From contig NZ_OY759850.1 of NCBI RefSeq assembly GCF_963662805.1, forward strand, positions 1-64,000: 64,000 bases of DNA, given 5' to 3'. Position 1 is the first letter of the stretch; the number at the start of each line of letters is the position of its first letter. This DNA comes from an uncultured Cohaesibacter sp. GTDB lineage: Bacteria; Pseudomonadota; Alphaproteobacteria; Rhizobiales; Cohaesibacteraceae. Below the pieces are notes generated by a model. That model saw only the letters and a list, made by a program, of their open reading frames with translations, had not been told where the DNA came from and did not search any database. Positions 9,385-18,474 of the stretch are shown here, in pieces. Position numbers and translations under genes: made by a program.

Positions 9385-9468
9385 GGCAATCGAAGGCGAC
9401 AAGATCCGTCGCTTGCCTCGTTATCCTGCCAGTCTCCCGCAGTGGCAGTGAACGACAACAAAGTGACA

Positions 9469-9495
9469 GCATGGCGGGGCCTACACCCGCCATGC
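9469..9495 (+). promoter_or_regulatory. Intercistronic hairpin after dctP
   Basis: A perfect 10-base-pair stem (GCATGGCGGG / CCCGCCATGC) with a 7-base loop lies between dctP and the GH2 gene, with no T-run. Such hairpins after binding-protein genes often protect the upstream message, keeping the binding protein in excess over downstream products. Confidence 0.6.
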
Positions 9496-9538
9496 GCCCC
9501 AAACAGAAAAGACCCACAAGACGACAGGGAAGAGACCG

Positions 9539-11350
9539 ATGGTCCTCGAACGTTCAGAACTGGCCGAAAACGCGCTGCAGTGTCTTCATGACGAAGCCTA
9601 TGACGTGCCATTCAACACCCAGAACCTCAATCACGAGACGATGTTGTTCGTGGGCGGGCGTGAGGGTGTGAGCCTCGATGGCCCCTGGAACTTCTGTGTC
9701 GACTTGCTTGACACCGGTCTGCGCCAGAAATGGTTCGAGATGGAACAGATGGCGCCCGAGGACCGCATCGAGCCCTACGATTACGACCCCTATATGGGTG
9801 AGCAGGTAACGGTTCCGTCCAACTGGCAGATGCTCAAGGAGAAATGGTATTTCTTCGAAGGCAGCGCCTGGTACACCCGCCCTCTCACCATTGGCAAGTT
9901 GGCTGCTGACGAGCGCAAGTTCCTGCGCATTGGCGCGGCCCAGTATGACTGCAAGGTCTTCCTCAACGGCGAATTTCTGGGCAACCATTATGGTGGCTCG
10001 ACCCCCATCTTCGTCGAGCTGACCGGCAAGCTCCGCGAGGGCGAGAGCTGGTTGATGCTCTGCGTCAACAACACCCGCACCAACGACCGCGTTCCCATGC
10101 GCAACACCGACTGGTTCAACTATGGTGGTGTCTATCGCGAGGTTTCCCTCTTCACCACGCCAAAGACGGTGATCAGGGACCTCTTCGTTCATCTCGTGCC
10201 CGGTGCTTATGACAAGATCGCTGTCGAGATCGCCATTGATGGCCCGGCAGCTGGCGACGTTTCCGTTTCGATACCCGAACTTGGTATCGACCAAACTTTC
10301 GCACCGGACGCAGACGGCAAGATCGCCGCGACGCTTTCGGCTTCGCCTGAGCTCTGGTCGCCGGAGACGCCGCGTCTTTATGACATTGTTGTACGCATCG
10401 GCGAAGACGAGGTTCGTGACCGGGTTGGTTTCCGTCAGGTCGAGCAGAAGGGTGCAAGCCTCTTCCTCAATGGCAAGCCGCTGTTTCTGCGTGGCATCTC
10501 CGTGCATGAGGACGATTGCGAAACCGGCAAGGTCACGAGTGAAGCCGATATCCGCCGCCGCTTCGGTCATGCCAAGGAACTCAATTGCAACTTCGTTCGT
10601 CTTGCCCACTATCCGCATCACGAACTGGCTGCACAGATCGCCGATGAATTGGGCCTGCTCCTGTGGGAGGAAATCCCCGTCTATTGGGCCATCGACTTTG
10701 AAAATCCGGCCACCTATCGCGATGCCGAGAACCAGCTCAGCGAACTGATCAAGCGCGACCGCAACCGCGCCTCCGTGATCATCTGGTCGGTTGGAAACGA
10801 GAACCCGGACACCGACGCGCGGCTCGAGTTCATGCGCAATCTTGCCGCAAGGGCCAAGGCGCTCGATCCCACTCGGCTGACATCCGCAGCCTGCCTGATC
10901 AACCATGCACAAAAAAAGATCGAAGATCGTTTGTCGGAATTTATCGACGTGATAGGGATCAATGAATATTACGGCTGGTACGAGGAGAATTTCGAGGATC
11001 TGATTGAAATCGGAATCAATTCTTCTCCTGACAAACCGGTTGTCATCTCGGAAACAGGTGCTGATGCGGACATCAGCTCGACCGGGCCCAAGAAGGGTCT
11101 GTTCAGCGAAGCCTACCAGACCGAGGTGTATGAACGTCAGATCGAGACACTGCGTGCGCTGGACTACGTGAAGGGCATTTCTCCGTGGATCCTCTATGAC
11201 TTCCGCGTTGAACGGCGACAGAATGTCTTCCAGCAGGGACGCAACAAGAAAGGTCTGATTGCGCAGGACAAGCAGACCAAAAAAGAAGCCTTTCACAAGC
11301 TGGCTGCCTTCTACCTCGAGAAAGCAGGCCAAGCTGGGGCTGATCGGTGA
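9539..11350 (+). CDS. Glycoside hydrolase family 2, beta-glucuronidase-like
   Basis: A 603-residue cytoplasmic enzyme with the GH2 order: sugar-binding jelly roll, immunoglobulin-like domain, TIM barrel. The acid/base is Glu421 in WSVGNENPD and the nucleophile is Glu505 in VISETGAD. The segment GRNKKG at 568-572 supplies the Asn-x-Lys pair (N569, K571) that in E. coli beta-glucuronidase reads the uronate carboxylate, so glucuronide specificity is likely. An AGGGAAG site precedes the start. It follows the TRAP binding protein and would release free glucuronate for the uxa/uxu pathway. Confidence 0.88.
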   Translation: MVLERSELAENALQCLHDEAYDVPFNTQNLNHETMLFVGGREGVSLDGPWNFCVDLLDTGLRQKWFEMEQMAPEDRIEPYDYDPYMGEQVTVPSNWQMLKEKWYFFEGSAWYTRPLTIGKLAADERKFLRIGAAQYDCKVFLNGEFLGNHYGGSTPIFVELTGKLREGESWLMLCVNNTRTNDRVPMRNTDWFNYGGVYREVSLFTTPKTVIRDLFVHLVPGAYDKIAVEIAIDGPAAGDVSVSIPELGIDQTFAPDADGKIAATLSASPELWSPETPRLYDIVVRIGEDEVRDRVGFRQVEQKGASLFLNGKPLFLRGISVHEDDCETGKVTSEADIRRRFGHAKELNCNFVRLAHYPHHELAAQIADELGLLLWEEIPVYWAIDFENPATYRDAENQLSELIKRDRNRASVIIWSVGNENPDTDARLEFMRNLAARAKALDPTRLTSAACLINHAQKKIEDRLSEFIDVIGINEYYGWYEENFEDLIEIGINSSPDKPVVISETGADADISSTGPKKGLFSEAYQTEVYERQIETLRALDYVKGISPWILYDFRVERRQNVFQQGRNKKGLIAQDKQTKKEAFHKLAAFYLEKAGQAGADR

Positions 11351-11373
11351 AAGGCGGGAAGTGAGGACGTTCA

Positions 11374-12129
11374 ATGATCCCGGAGACAGGCAAACGACGC
11401 TATCAGGAAGTTGCTGAAGCGCTGAAAAAGGAAATGATCGACAAGGAGTTCGCCGTTGGTACTCGATTGCCGACCGAGCGCCAGATTGCGGAAGAATATG
11501 ATGTGTCCCGTTCGGTCGTCCGGGAAGCCATCATCATGCTCGAGATCGAGGGTCTTGTTTCTGTTCGCAAGGGATCCGGGATCTATATCGAACGTCTGCC
11601 CAACCAGTCCGAGAGAAATTCCATTGCCCGTCCCGACATTGGTCCTTTCGAGCTGTTGCAGGCCCGTCAGCTGGTCGAGAGCAACATCGCCGCCTTTGCC
11701 GCAACCATGGTGACCAAGAACGACATCGTGAAGATGCAGGAAGCCCTCGATATGGAGGTTCAGGCGATTGGAGAGGGCCGTAAGGATTATGATGGCGACG
11801 AGATGTTCCATCACCTGATCGCCCAGTCCACCCAGAACAGCGTCCTGATCGAGATGGTCGACAAGATGTGGCGCCTGCGCAAGGGCAACCAGATCTGGGA
11901 TGGCCTGCACGCTCGCATTTTTGACGAGAGCTATCGCCGGCAATGGCTCGATGATCACCAGCAGATCCTGACGGCGCTGAATCGCAAGGATCCGGGCAAG
12001 GCGCGTGACGCCATGTGGAACCACATGGAAAATGTGCGCAACACGCTTCTGGTGTTGTCGGACGTGGAAGATCCGAAATTCGACGGTGATCTGTTCAAGA
12101 CACCTAAGGTCGTGAAACTGAATATCTAG
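11374..12129 (+). CDS. GntR-family (FadR subfamily) transcriptional regulator, UxuR/ExuR-like
   Basis: A 251-residue repressor-type protein. The N-terminal winged helix-turn-helix (about residues 8-75) includes GTRLPTERQIAEEYDVSRSV and VREAIIMLEIEGLVSVRKG, very close to E. coli UxuR/ExuR. The C-terminal all-helical FCD domain (about 90-235) is the effector-binding part; UxuR relatives respond to hexuronate intermediates such as fructuronate. It starts 23 bases after the GH2 stop, within the rightward uronate transcript, and is the obvious candidate to bind the TTGGTC palindromes at 7905-8262. Confidence 0.9.
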   Translation: MIPETGKRRYQEVAEALKKEMIDKEFAVGTRLPTERQIAEEYDVSRSVVREAIIMLEIEGLVSVRKGSGIYIERLPNQSERNSIARPDIGPFELLQARQLVESNIAAFAATMVTKNDIVKMQEALDMEVQAIGEGRKDYDGDEMFHHLIAQSTQNSVLIEMVDKMWRLRKGNQIWDGLHARIFDESYRRQWLDDHQQILTALNRKDPGKARDAMWNHMENVRNTLLVLSDVEDPKFDGDLFKTPKVVKLNI

Positions 12130-12253
12130 AACGCGTATCCGCGTTGCCGGTCGACAGGTGGGCAAGGCTCGAGCGCAACAAAATGAAGTCCATCAGCCCG
12201 GCGGTTCAAGACCGTCGGACAGATCGGCACTTCGGACAACAAGAGGCAAGCAA

Positions 12254-13411
12254 ATGAAACAGACTTGGCGCTGGTTCGGGCCTAACGATCCTGTTTCCCT
12301 TCAGGATGTCCGTCAGGCAGGGGCAACCGGGATCGTGACGGCCCTGCACGATGTTCCCAATGGGGTCGTCTGGAGCCGCGAAGCAATTGCGGAACGCAAG
12401 AAGATGATCGAGGAGGCCGGTCTCGTCTGGTCTGTCGTCGAATCCATCCCCTTGCATGAGGACATCAAACTCCAGCGCGGCGACTACAAGACCTACATCG
12501 CCAATTGGGGCGAGTCCCTGCGCAATCTGGCTGCCGAAGGCATCAAGATCATCTGCTACAACTTCATGCCGGTGCTTGACTGGACCCGCACGGATCTTGC
12601 TTGGGAACTGCCAAGCGGTGCCCGCTGCCTGCGCTTCGATGCTGACCGTTTTGCTGCTTTCGATCTTTATATCCTTAAGCGTGAAGCTGCTCAGGACGAA
12701 TATTCCGACGAGGAAAAAGCCTCGGCCAAGGCCTGCTTTGATGCCATGAGCGAGGAAGACAAAGAGCTTCTCGTACGCAACATGATCGCCGGCCTGCCCG
12801 GCTCGGAAGAGAGCTACACCATCGAGCGCTTTGCCGCCCAGCTCGATCTCTACAAGGAGATAGATGCCGACCAGTTGCGCAGTCACCTTGGTGACTTCCT
12901 CAACGCCGTGCTACCGATCGCCGATGAAGTTGGCTCCAAGCTTGCCATTCATCCAGATGATCCGCCGCGCCCACTGTTCGGCCTGCCGCGCATCGTCTCC
13001 AATGTCGAGGACATGCGCGCTCTTCGTGCGGTCAACGAAAGCCCGGCCAACGGCTTCACTCTCTGCACCGGCTCCTATGGTGTGCATGAGGGCAATGATC
13101 TTCCCGCCATGGTCGATGAATTTGCCGACGTGATCTATTTCTTCCATCTGCGCTCCACCAAGCGCGACGGCAAGAGCTTCCATGAAGCCGACCACTTCGG
13201 CGGCAACGTCGACATGGTCGAAGTCATCCGTCGCTACAAGGCTGTCGAGGACAAGACCGGACTGTCGATCCCCTTCCGTCCGGATCATGGTCATCAGATC
13301 CTTGATGATCTGACCCGCCGCTCAAACCCCGGCTACCCGGCAATCGGACGCCTGAGAGGCCTTGCCGAGCTGCGTGGTGCAATGCTGGCCATCGGCGGCA
13401 CCATCGACTAG
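12254..13411 (+). CDS. uxuA: Mannonate dehydratase
   Basis: Dehydrates D-mannonate to 2-keto-3-deoxygluconate. The 385-residue product begins MKQTWRWFGPNDPVSLQDVR, closely matching UxuA N-termini, and has the metal-site segments CYNFMPVLDW, IHPDDPP, CTGSYG and FRPDHGH expected of the enzyme. The ATG at 12254 follows a GAGG site and starts exactly at the family N-terminus, so the longer in-frame reading from 12158 is unlikely. It ends the rightward uronate transcript ahead of a terminator. UxuB, needed to make mannonate, is not encoded in this window. Confidence 0.95.
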   Translation: MKQTWRWFGPNDPVSLQDVRQAGATGIVTALHDVPNGVVWSREAIAERKKMIEEAGLVWSVVESIPLHEDIKLQRGDYKTYIANWGESLRNLAAEGIKIICYNFMPVLDWTRTDLAWELPSGARCLRFDADRFAAFDLYILKREAAQDEYSDEEKASAKACFDAMSEEDKELLVRNMIAGLPGSEESYTIERFAAQLDLYKEIDADQLRSHLGDFLNAVLPIADEVGSKLAIHPDDPPRPLFGLPRIVSNVEDMRALRAVNESPANGFTLCTGSYGVHEGNDLPAMVDEFADVIYFFHLRSTKRDGKSFHEADHFGGNVDMVEVIRRYKAVEDKTGLSIPFRPDHGHQILDDLTRRSNPGYPAIGRLRGLAELRGAMLAIGGTID

Positions 13412-13441
13412 AACAACTGGCCTTGAAAGCTAAGTCCTTTG

Positions 13442-13475
13442 AAAGGGCCGCTCCAGCAATGGAGTGGCCCTTTTT
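13442..13475 (+). terminator. Rho-independent terminator after uxuA
   Basis: AAAGGGCCGCTCC pairs with GGAGTGGCCCTTT around a 6-base loop and runs into TTTTT, 30 bases past the uxuA stop. The remaining bases to galT at 13723 hold no gene and presumably the galT promoter. Confidence 0.88.
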
Positions 13476-13722
13476 GCTGGCATTGATTAAAACCACACCA
13501 GAATCGTATCATCGTCCATGTATAAATCGCGATTGCAGATGATTGCCTATAGCCCTTTTTTTCTACGACGTTAGTTTGTATCCGACTGTTGAAACGGTGA
13601 TAGAAATGCTATTGCCTCAGCACAAGATGTTCTTCAGTGCCCAGCTCATGAGGACCCGTCCGGTTTTGGATTGGCGGCTGGCAAGGAGAGAACAGAGTTG
13701 ACGACGGTAATTGGAGGAATAG

Positions 13723-14763
13723 ATGCGAGAAATTGATCTCGAAGAGGATCCCCATCGGCGGTACAACCCGTTGAAAGGGGAATGGGTGCTGGTATCGCCA
13801 CATCGCAACAAGCGCCCATGGATGGGAAAACAGGAAAAGCCACCGGTCAACGAAAAGCCCAAGTTCGACGAGAAATGCTATCTCTGTCCGGGCAATGCCC
13901 GCACCTCCGGCGCCGTCAATCCCGACTATCACGGCCCCTATGTCTTCGATAACGATTTTCCCGCACTTCTGACCGACACTACCTTGGGAGAAGGTGGCGA
14001 CGGGGCTCTCTTCCGTGCCGAGACGGTACGCGGAACGGCCCGTGTGATCTGCTTTTCCGAGCGCCATGATCTCACCCTGCCCGAAATGCAGGTGGAGGAT
14101 ATCCGCAAGGTCGTCGATCTCTGGGCCGAGCAGCTGACCGAATTGGGTGCGACCTACAACTGGGTGGCCCTGTTCGAGAACAAGGGCGAGATGATGGGCT
14201 GTTCCCAGCCTCATCCCCACGGCCAGATCTGGGCCAGCAACTTCCTGCCCAACGAGATTGCGCGCGAGGAAGAATGCCAGAAAGCCTATTTCGCGGAAAA
14301 AGGCTCCGTGCTGCTGGTCGATTATGCCGAGGCCGAAAGCCGCATCGGTGATCGCACCATCGTCGAGAATGAGCATTTCATTGCAGTGGTTCCCTATTGG
14401 GCGACCTGGCCATTCGAAGGCCTCGTCATGCCAAAGCGTCAAGTGCTGAGGCTGAACGATTTGACCGACGACGAACGGGATGCCTGCGCGGATATTTTCA
14501 AGCGCCTGACCTGCCGCTATGACAATCTGTTCGAGACCGAATTTCCCTATTCCATGGGCTGGCACGGAGCCCCCACCATGGGCGGCGAGTTCGAGCATTG
14601 GCAGCTTCATGCCCACTTCTACCCGCCGCTGCTGCGCTCGGCGACGGTGCGCAAATTCATGGTCGGATATGAAATGCTGTCGGAAGCCCAACGGGACATG
14701 ACCGCCGAAAGTGCCGCCGAACGTCTGCGCGGCCTGTCGGACGTGCATTACAAGGAACGATGA
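13723..14763 (+). CDS. galT: Galactose-1-phosphate uridylyltransferase
   Basis: Exchanges galactose 1-phosphate with UDP-glucose in the Leloir pathway. The 346-residue sequence has the class I features: zinc-site cysteines CYLCPGN near residue 47, the nucleophilic His motif SQPHPHGQIW, and a second His cluster near WQLHAHFYPP. A strong GGAGGA site precedes the ATG at 13723. It is followed after one base by galK, so the two are co-transcribed. No epimerase or mutarotase gene is adjacent. Confidence 0.95.
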   Translation: MREIDLEEDPHRRYNPLKGEWVLVSPHRNKRPWMGKQEKPPVNEKPKFDEKCYLCPGNARTSGAVNPDYHGPYVFDNDFPALLTDTTLGEGGDGALFRAETVRGTARVICFSERHDLTLPEMQVEDIRKVVDLWAEQLTELGATYNWVALFENKGEMMGCSQPHPHGQIWASNFLPNEIAREEECQKAYFAEKGSVLLVDYAEAESRIGDRTIVENEHFIAVVPYWATWPFEGLVMPKRQVLRLNDLTDDERDACADIFKRLTCRYDNLFETEFPYSMGWHGAPTMGGEFEHWQLHAHFYPPLLRSATVRKFMVGYEMLSEAQRDMTAESAAERLRGLSDVHYKER

Positions 14764-14764
14764 T

Positions 14765-15865
14765 ATGGATTCTGTGATGTTGAAACAGAATGTCGGCGAC
14801 GCTTTCGAAAGAATTTTCGGATCGGCACCGAGCGCCGTTGTCACGGCTCCGGGGCGCGTCAACCTGCTAGGCGAGCACACCGACTACAACGGTGGTTTCG
14901 TGCTTCCCATGCCGCTCAATCTCGAGATCTGCATCGCGATTGGCCCCGGCTCCAAGCCCGGCCATGCAGAGCTTTACAGCCTGAATTTCGACGCTCGCGC
15001 CGAGATTGCCCTTGATGGCGACAAGGCCGATGAATGGTCGGACTTCATTCTGGGCAGCTTCCGCTTCTCCCCAGACAAGCCTGACCTTGCCAAGGGCTAC
15101 AGCCTTGCGGTGGGCAGTAGCCTGCCCATGGGCGCAGGGATTTCGAGCTCGGCAGCGCTGGAAGTTGCCAGCCTTCGGGCCATCGCCGCCCTCAAAGGCG
15201 AGGATGAGCCGGATCCGGTGGCCATCGCCATCGCGGCGCGCAGGGTGGAGAACGAATTCGTCGGCATGCCATGCGGCATCATGGACCAGTTCGCCTCCTC
15301 GGTTGGAACGCAGCACATGGCGCTGTTCCTTGACACCAAGACGCTGGACTATGAACTCGCGCCGCTCTTCTCCGATCACCGCTTCATCACCCTGCATTCC
15401 GGGGTCACGCACAAGCTGACCGACGGCTCCTATGAGCAGCGGGTGAAGGAATGCAACAGCGCTTGCGAGAAGCTCGGCATCGCATCCCTGCGCGAGGTGG
15501 GCATTAGCGATCTTGATCGCATCAATGCCATCGGCGGCGTCGAGGCCCAGCGTGCGCGGCATGTGGTGACCGACAACCAGCGCGTTCTGGACGGGGTCGA
15601 GGCCCTCAAGAGCGGCAGCGCCGGCCTGTTCGGAAAGCTGATGGTTCAGAGCCATCTGTCCCAGAAAGACGACTATGAGATCACCGTCGAGGAGACGGAC
15701 ACCCTCGTCGAAGTTGCCTTGCAAATGGGAGCTGTAGGCGCCCGCCAGACCGGTGGCGGGTTTGGTGGCTCGATTGTCTGCCTCGTCAAGGAAGATCTCG
15801 TCGATCGCTGGTGTGAGGACATGACCACCCGCTTCCCCGAAACCACTGTGCTTGCGATCAGCTGA
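14765..15865 (+). CDS. galK: Galactokinase
   Basis: Phosphorylates galactose to galactose 1-phosphate with ATP. The 366-residue GHMP kinase shows the galactokinase signature PGRVNLLGEHTDYNGGFVLP, the ATP loop PMGAGISSSAALEVA, and the C-terminal motif GGGFGGSIV. I use the ATG at 14765, just after the galT stop; an earlier start at 14711 would overlap galT by 18 codons and lacks family resemblance. Supplies the substrate for galT immediately upstream. Confidence 0.95.
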   Translation: MDSVMLKQNVGDAFERIFGSAPSAVVTAPGRVNLLGEHTDYNGGFVLPMPLNLEICIAIGPGSKPGHAELYSLNFDARAEIALDGDKADEWSDFILGSFRFSPDKPDLAKGYSLAVGSSLPMGAGISSSAALEVASLRAIAALKGEDEPDPVAIAIAARRVENEFVGMPCGIMDQFASSVGTQHMALFLDTKTLDYELAPLFSDHRFITLHSGVTHKLTDGSYEQRVKECNSACEKLGIASLREVGISDLDRINAIGGVEAQRARHVVTDNQRVLDGVEALKSGSAGLFGKLMVQSHLSQKDDYEITVEETDTLVEVALQMGAVGARQTGGGFGGSIVCLVKEDLVDRWCEDMTTRFPETTVLAIS

Positions 15866-15887
15866 GCATTGCGCTCATCATTCAACG

Positions 15888-15912
15888 AAAAAGGGGCCTT
15901 CAGGCCCCTTTT
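15888..15912. terminator. Bidirectional terminator between galK and the TelA gene
   Basis: AAAAGGGGCC / GGCCCCTTTT with a short loop has A-run and T-run on opposite flanks, so it can stop both galK (rightward) and the TelA operon (leftward). Confidence 0.88.
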
Positions 15913-15946
15913 GCTTGTTCTCTTTACCTGCCATTGATCCGTTAGC

Positions 15947-17128
15947 TCAGGCCTGAAGCTGAACATCGGCCAACTGCTTGACCACCACTTGCATCCGCGC
16001 GTGGGCGTCCTTGCGAGCGCTCTGGTTCTGGGCTTCGATCTCGCGGGCCTTCTCTTCGGTGTCCTTCAGCTTGGCCGCCATGCGTTCCAAGAGCTGCAAT
16101 TCCTCTTCGAAGGCACCTTGGCTTTCCTTGGCTTCCAGATAGCTGTCGGCGCTGGCATTCGAGGTGATCTCGCGCAATTCGCGGCTGATCTCACGGCGTT
16201 TCTCTGAAGAAGCACGGGCATCGCGAATGGACTTGAGCGCCGAGAGCTGCAACACCGCCTGCTTCATCTGCGGCATGTCGACGAGCAGCGTGTCAATGAC
16301 ATCCGACAGGGCAATCTTCGTGGTTTCCTGAATCTGTCGGATCTGCGGCAGGTTCTGGGCCGCATTGGTGTAGGCCATATGCAGACGCACGACCCGCGTC
16401 AGGAAGCTGTGCACGTTGGCCCGGAAGTCGCGATACTGGTTGACGACAACGGCATCCCGGCTCTCACGTGCCTCTTCAAGGCGTACATTGGCCTCATCGA
16501 CCAGACGAAGCCCTGCCTGCTCACCGGCGGCGATATAGACTTTCAAGTCTTTGAGATTGTTCGCCGTAGCCTCATAATTCATGTCGAGCTTCGTGTTGGC
16601 CTTCACCAGCTTTTCACGATGGGTCATGATCTGCTTTTCGATCTCGTCGAAATGCTTGATGATGCCATCCTTGCGATGCTTGAAATAGAGAAAGGCCGAC
16701 ATCTGCCGGGCGATCCATGGGCCGATCAGCGGGATCTGGTTGATGGTGTAGGCAAGGGTAGACCCGCCCGACTTCAGCTCATCACGCATCTCGCGGATCT
16801 TGGCTTCTTCCATGCCGCGCGACAAGGCAATCAGCAGGTCGCCGCCCACGTCGGCATCTTCGGTGCTCATGTCCCGCAAAAGCTGATCAAGAACCGAGGA
16901 GACCTCCAGCTGCGGCTTGGAGCCATAACTCAGCAACAGGTTGGAATCGGTTGCGTCAACTGCAGCAGACAGCTCCTTGACTCGCGCCCAGTCCTCCGCG
17001 CTGAAGTCATCCTGTTTGAAGACGCTCATCTCCTGCGGTACCTCGACCGGGACAAGCTCTGTGCCCGGCTTGGCCATTGGGTCCGGATCGGTGCTCGCTT
17101 GTGTCGTCGTCTGTGTATCCTGTGACAT
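15947..17128 (-). CDS. TelA/YaaN-family protein (toxic anion resistance family)
   Basis: A 393-residue soluble, mostly helical protein with long coiled-coil stretches (about residues 150-390) and family-type segments such as PLIGPWIARQ, a helix rich in E/R, and ALSDVIDTLLVDMPQMKQ. The TelA family (PF05816) is named from tellurite resistance but its biochemical role is unknown. I use the ATG at 17128 (MSQDTQ); the frame extends 5 codons upstream. It is last in a leftward operon behind a binding protein, an XpaC-family protein and a vWA lipoprotein. XpaC and TelA genes are also neighbours in Bacillus (xpaC-yaaN), which supports a joint function. Confidence 0.85.
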   Translation of the reverse strand: MSQDTQTTTQASTDPDPMAKPGTELVPVEVPQEMSVFKQDDFSAEDWARVKELSAAVDATDSNLLLSYGSKPQLEVSSVLDQLLRDMSTEDADVGGDLLIALSRGMEEAKIREMRDELKSGGSTLAYTINQIPLIGPWIARQMSAFLYFKHRKDGIIKHFDEIEKQIMTHREKLVKANTKLDMNYEATANNLKDLKVYIAAGEQAGLRLVDEANVRLEEARESRDAVVVNQYRDFRANVHSFLTRVVRLHMAYTNAAQNLPQIRQIQETTKIALSDVIDTLLVDMPQMKQAVLQLSALKSIRDARASSEKRREISRELREITSNASADSYLEAKESQGAFEEELQLLERMAAKLKDTEEKAREIEAQNQSARKDAHARMQVVVKQLADVQLQA

Positions 17129-17219
17129 CAATGTTCCCCTCAAAATGCCATGACGAACAAGGATCGGCTCGCTGTCATGCCCTGATAAACAAAAGGTTTT
17201 GCCTGCGGCTATTTGAAAT

Positions 17220-18341
17220 TTAACTGCCGAACGCCGTGGCCCTAGACAGAGTCTCGGGGTCGAGCAGCTTTATGATTCTTTCCATGACAGAGGCGTTTGG
17301 CATGGGCATGACCGAAGTCACCGTTGGTGCAAGACCCTTGATCGCGACGGCATCCGTATCGGTCACGCGATCCTTGAGGCCCGAACGAAAGCCATGCTCA
17401 GACCAGGCAATCGACTGGATTTCCTCGTCCAGCAGGGCCTTGGCAAAGCGCTTGCCCTTGTCATTCAGAGTAATGACCGGGTGGGAGGCCCAGAAGGTTG
17501 GCAGCGGGTAGAGTGTCACGACCTCCTTCTCGATCAGGTCTCGATAGCGCTCGTTGGCGATGTAGAACTCGATCAGCTGGTTCTCGTAGCCCACGATGAT
17601 CGGCTTGGCCCCGATGCCCGTGTCGAGATATTTGCGGAAAATGTCGCCCGACGAGCTTTCCATGTAACCCATCTGCTTGAAGAAGCTCTGGATCGCCTTG
17701 GCGTTGCTGTCCACGTCGGCAATTGTCGACACCTTGCCACCGGCGAGCATATTGGCCAGCAGTCCGGAGAACATGTTGCCCGAGTTGGATTTGGTCGGGT
17801 CGGTCGACTGGATCGTGGCATTGCCCCACAGCTCATCGACGCCCAGCGACTTCCAGTCGGACCCGGCCTGGATCAGCTCGATCAGTTTTTGCGTGTCGAT
17901 GGTGTAATGGGTGCCACCGGATGATTTGACGAGGCCGCTCTTCTCAAACGCATCCGCAATGGGGCGCCAGGTGTAGAAGACGATGGGAGAGTTAAAGACC
18001 AGATCATCGCCCGCCGGTTGGCCATAGCGATGCTGATAGAGCTCCATCGCGATTTCATTGGACGGCCACAGGGCATCGATATCCGCTTCGGGCTTGTTGG
18101 TCACCATTTCAATAGAGCCTGCCTTGCGGCCATCCATGGTGATCCCGTACTTGTCTTTCAGGATCTTGACGACTTTCGGGTTCTTGATGAATTCGGACTT
18201 CTCGCCTCCCACCAGAAACTTCACCGTGATCGCGTCAGGGCCCTTCGTCCGTGTGAAACTGTCAAGCCCGATCCGGTCCAGCGCGATGACGCCGCCGACG
18301 ATGACCAGAAGAAGGACGATCCCGATTACAACTCTGTTCAT
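17220..18341 (-). CDS. Membrane-anchored solute-binding-protein-like domain
   Basis: A 373-residue protein with an uncleaved-looking hydrophobic N-terminus (VVIGIVLLLVIVGGVIALD) and an extracytoplasmic type-2 periplasmic-binding-protein-like domain. Segments such as VKFLVGGEKSEF, FNSPIVFYTWRP, STDPTKSNSGN and VGYENQLIEF are typical of extracellular-binding folds. No lipobox is present. No ABC permease or ATPase gene lies nearby, so it may sense rather than transport. Its neighbours are the XpaC and TelA genes, and the same binding fold occurs in the first protein of the operon (19137-20744). Confidence 0.75.
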   Translation of the reverse strand: MNRVVIGIVLLLVIVGGVIALDRIGLDSFTRTKGPDAITVKFLVGGEKSEFIKNPKVVKILKDKYGITMDGRKAGSIEMVTNKPEADIDALWPSNEIAMELYQHRYGQPAGDDLVFNSPIVFYTWRPIADAFEKSGLVKSSGGTHYTIDTQKLIELIQAGSDWKSLGVDELWGNATIQSTDPTKSNSGNMFSGLLANMLAGGKVSTIADVDSNAKAIQSFFKQMGYMESSSGDIFRKYLDTGIGAKPIIVGYENQLIEFYIANERYRDLIEKEVVTLYPLPTFWASHPVITLNDKGKRFAKALLDEEIQSIAWSEHGFRSGLKDRVTDTDAVAIKGLAPTVTSVMPMPNASVMERIIKLLDPETLSRATAFGS

Positions 18342-18474
18342 GATGCAAAAACCCTGATCCTGTCTTGCGTAAAAGCGAGGCGGCCCCCCGGTGAAAAGGA
18401 CGGGATAGCCTCACATCTCTTGTGTCTTGCCCAATATCCTGACCTGCCAAACCGCTAAAGGCGCTTTCGGCGGG

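Noticed and set aside
9554..11374. 606-codon open frame antisense to the GH2 gene
   Set aside because: It exactly shadows a gene with clear catalytic motifs and family fit; the antisense product resembles nothing and has no ribosome site. Long antisense frames are common in GC-rich genomes.
15947..17128. Tellurite resistance operon
   Set aside because: The TelA family name is historical; no terBCDEF or tehAB genes accompany it, so tellurite resistance is not a supported function.
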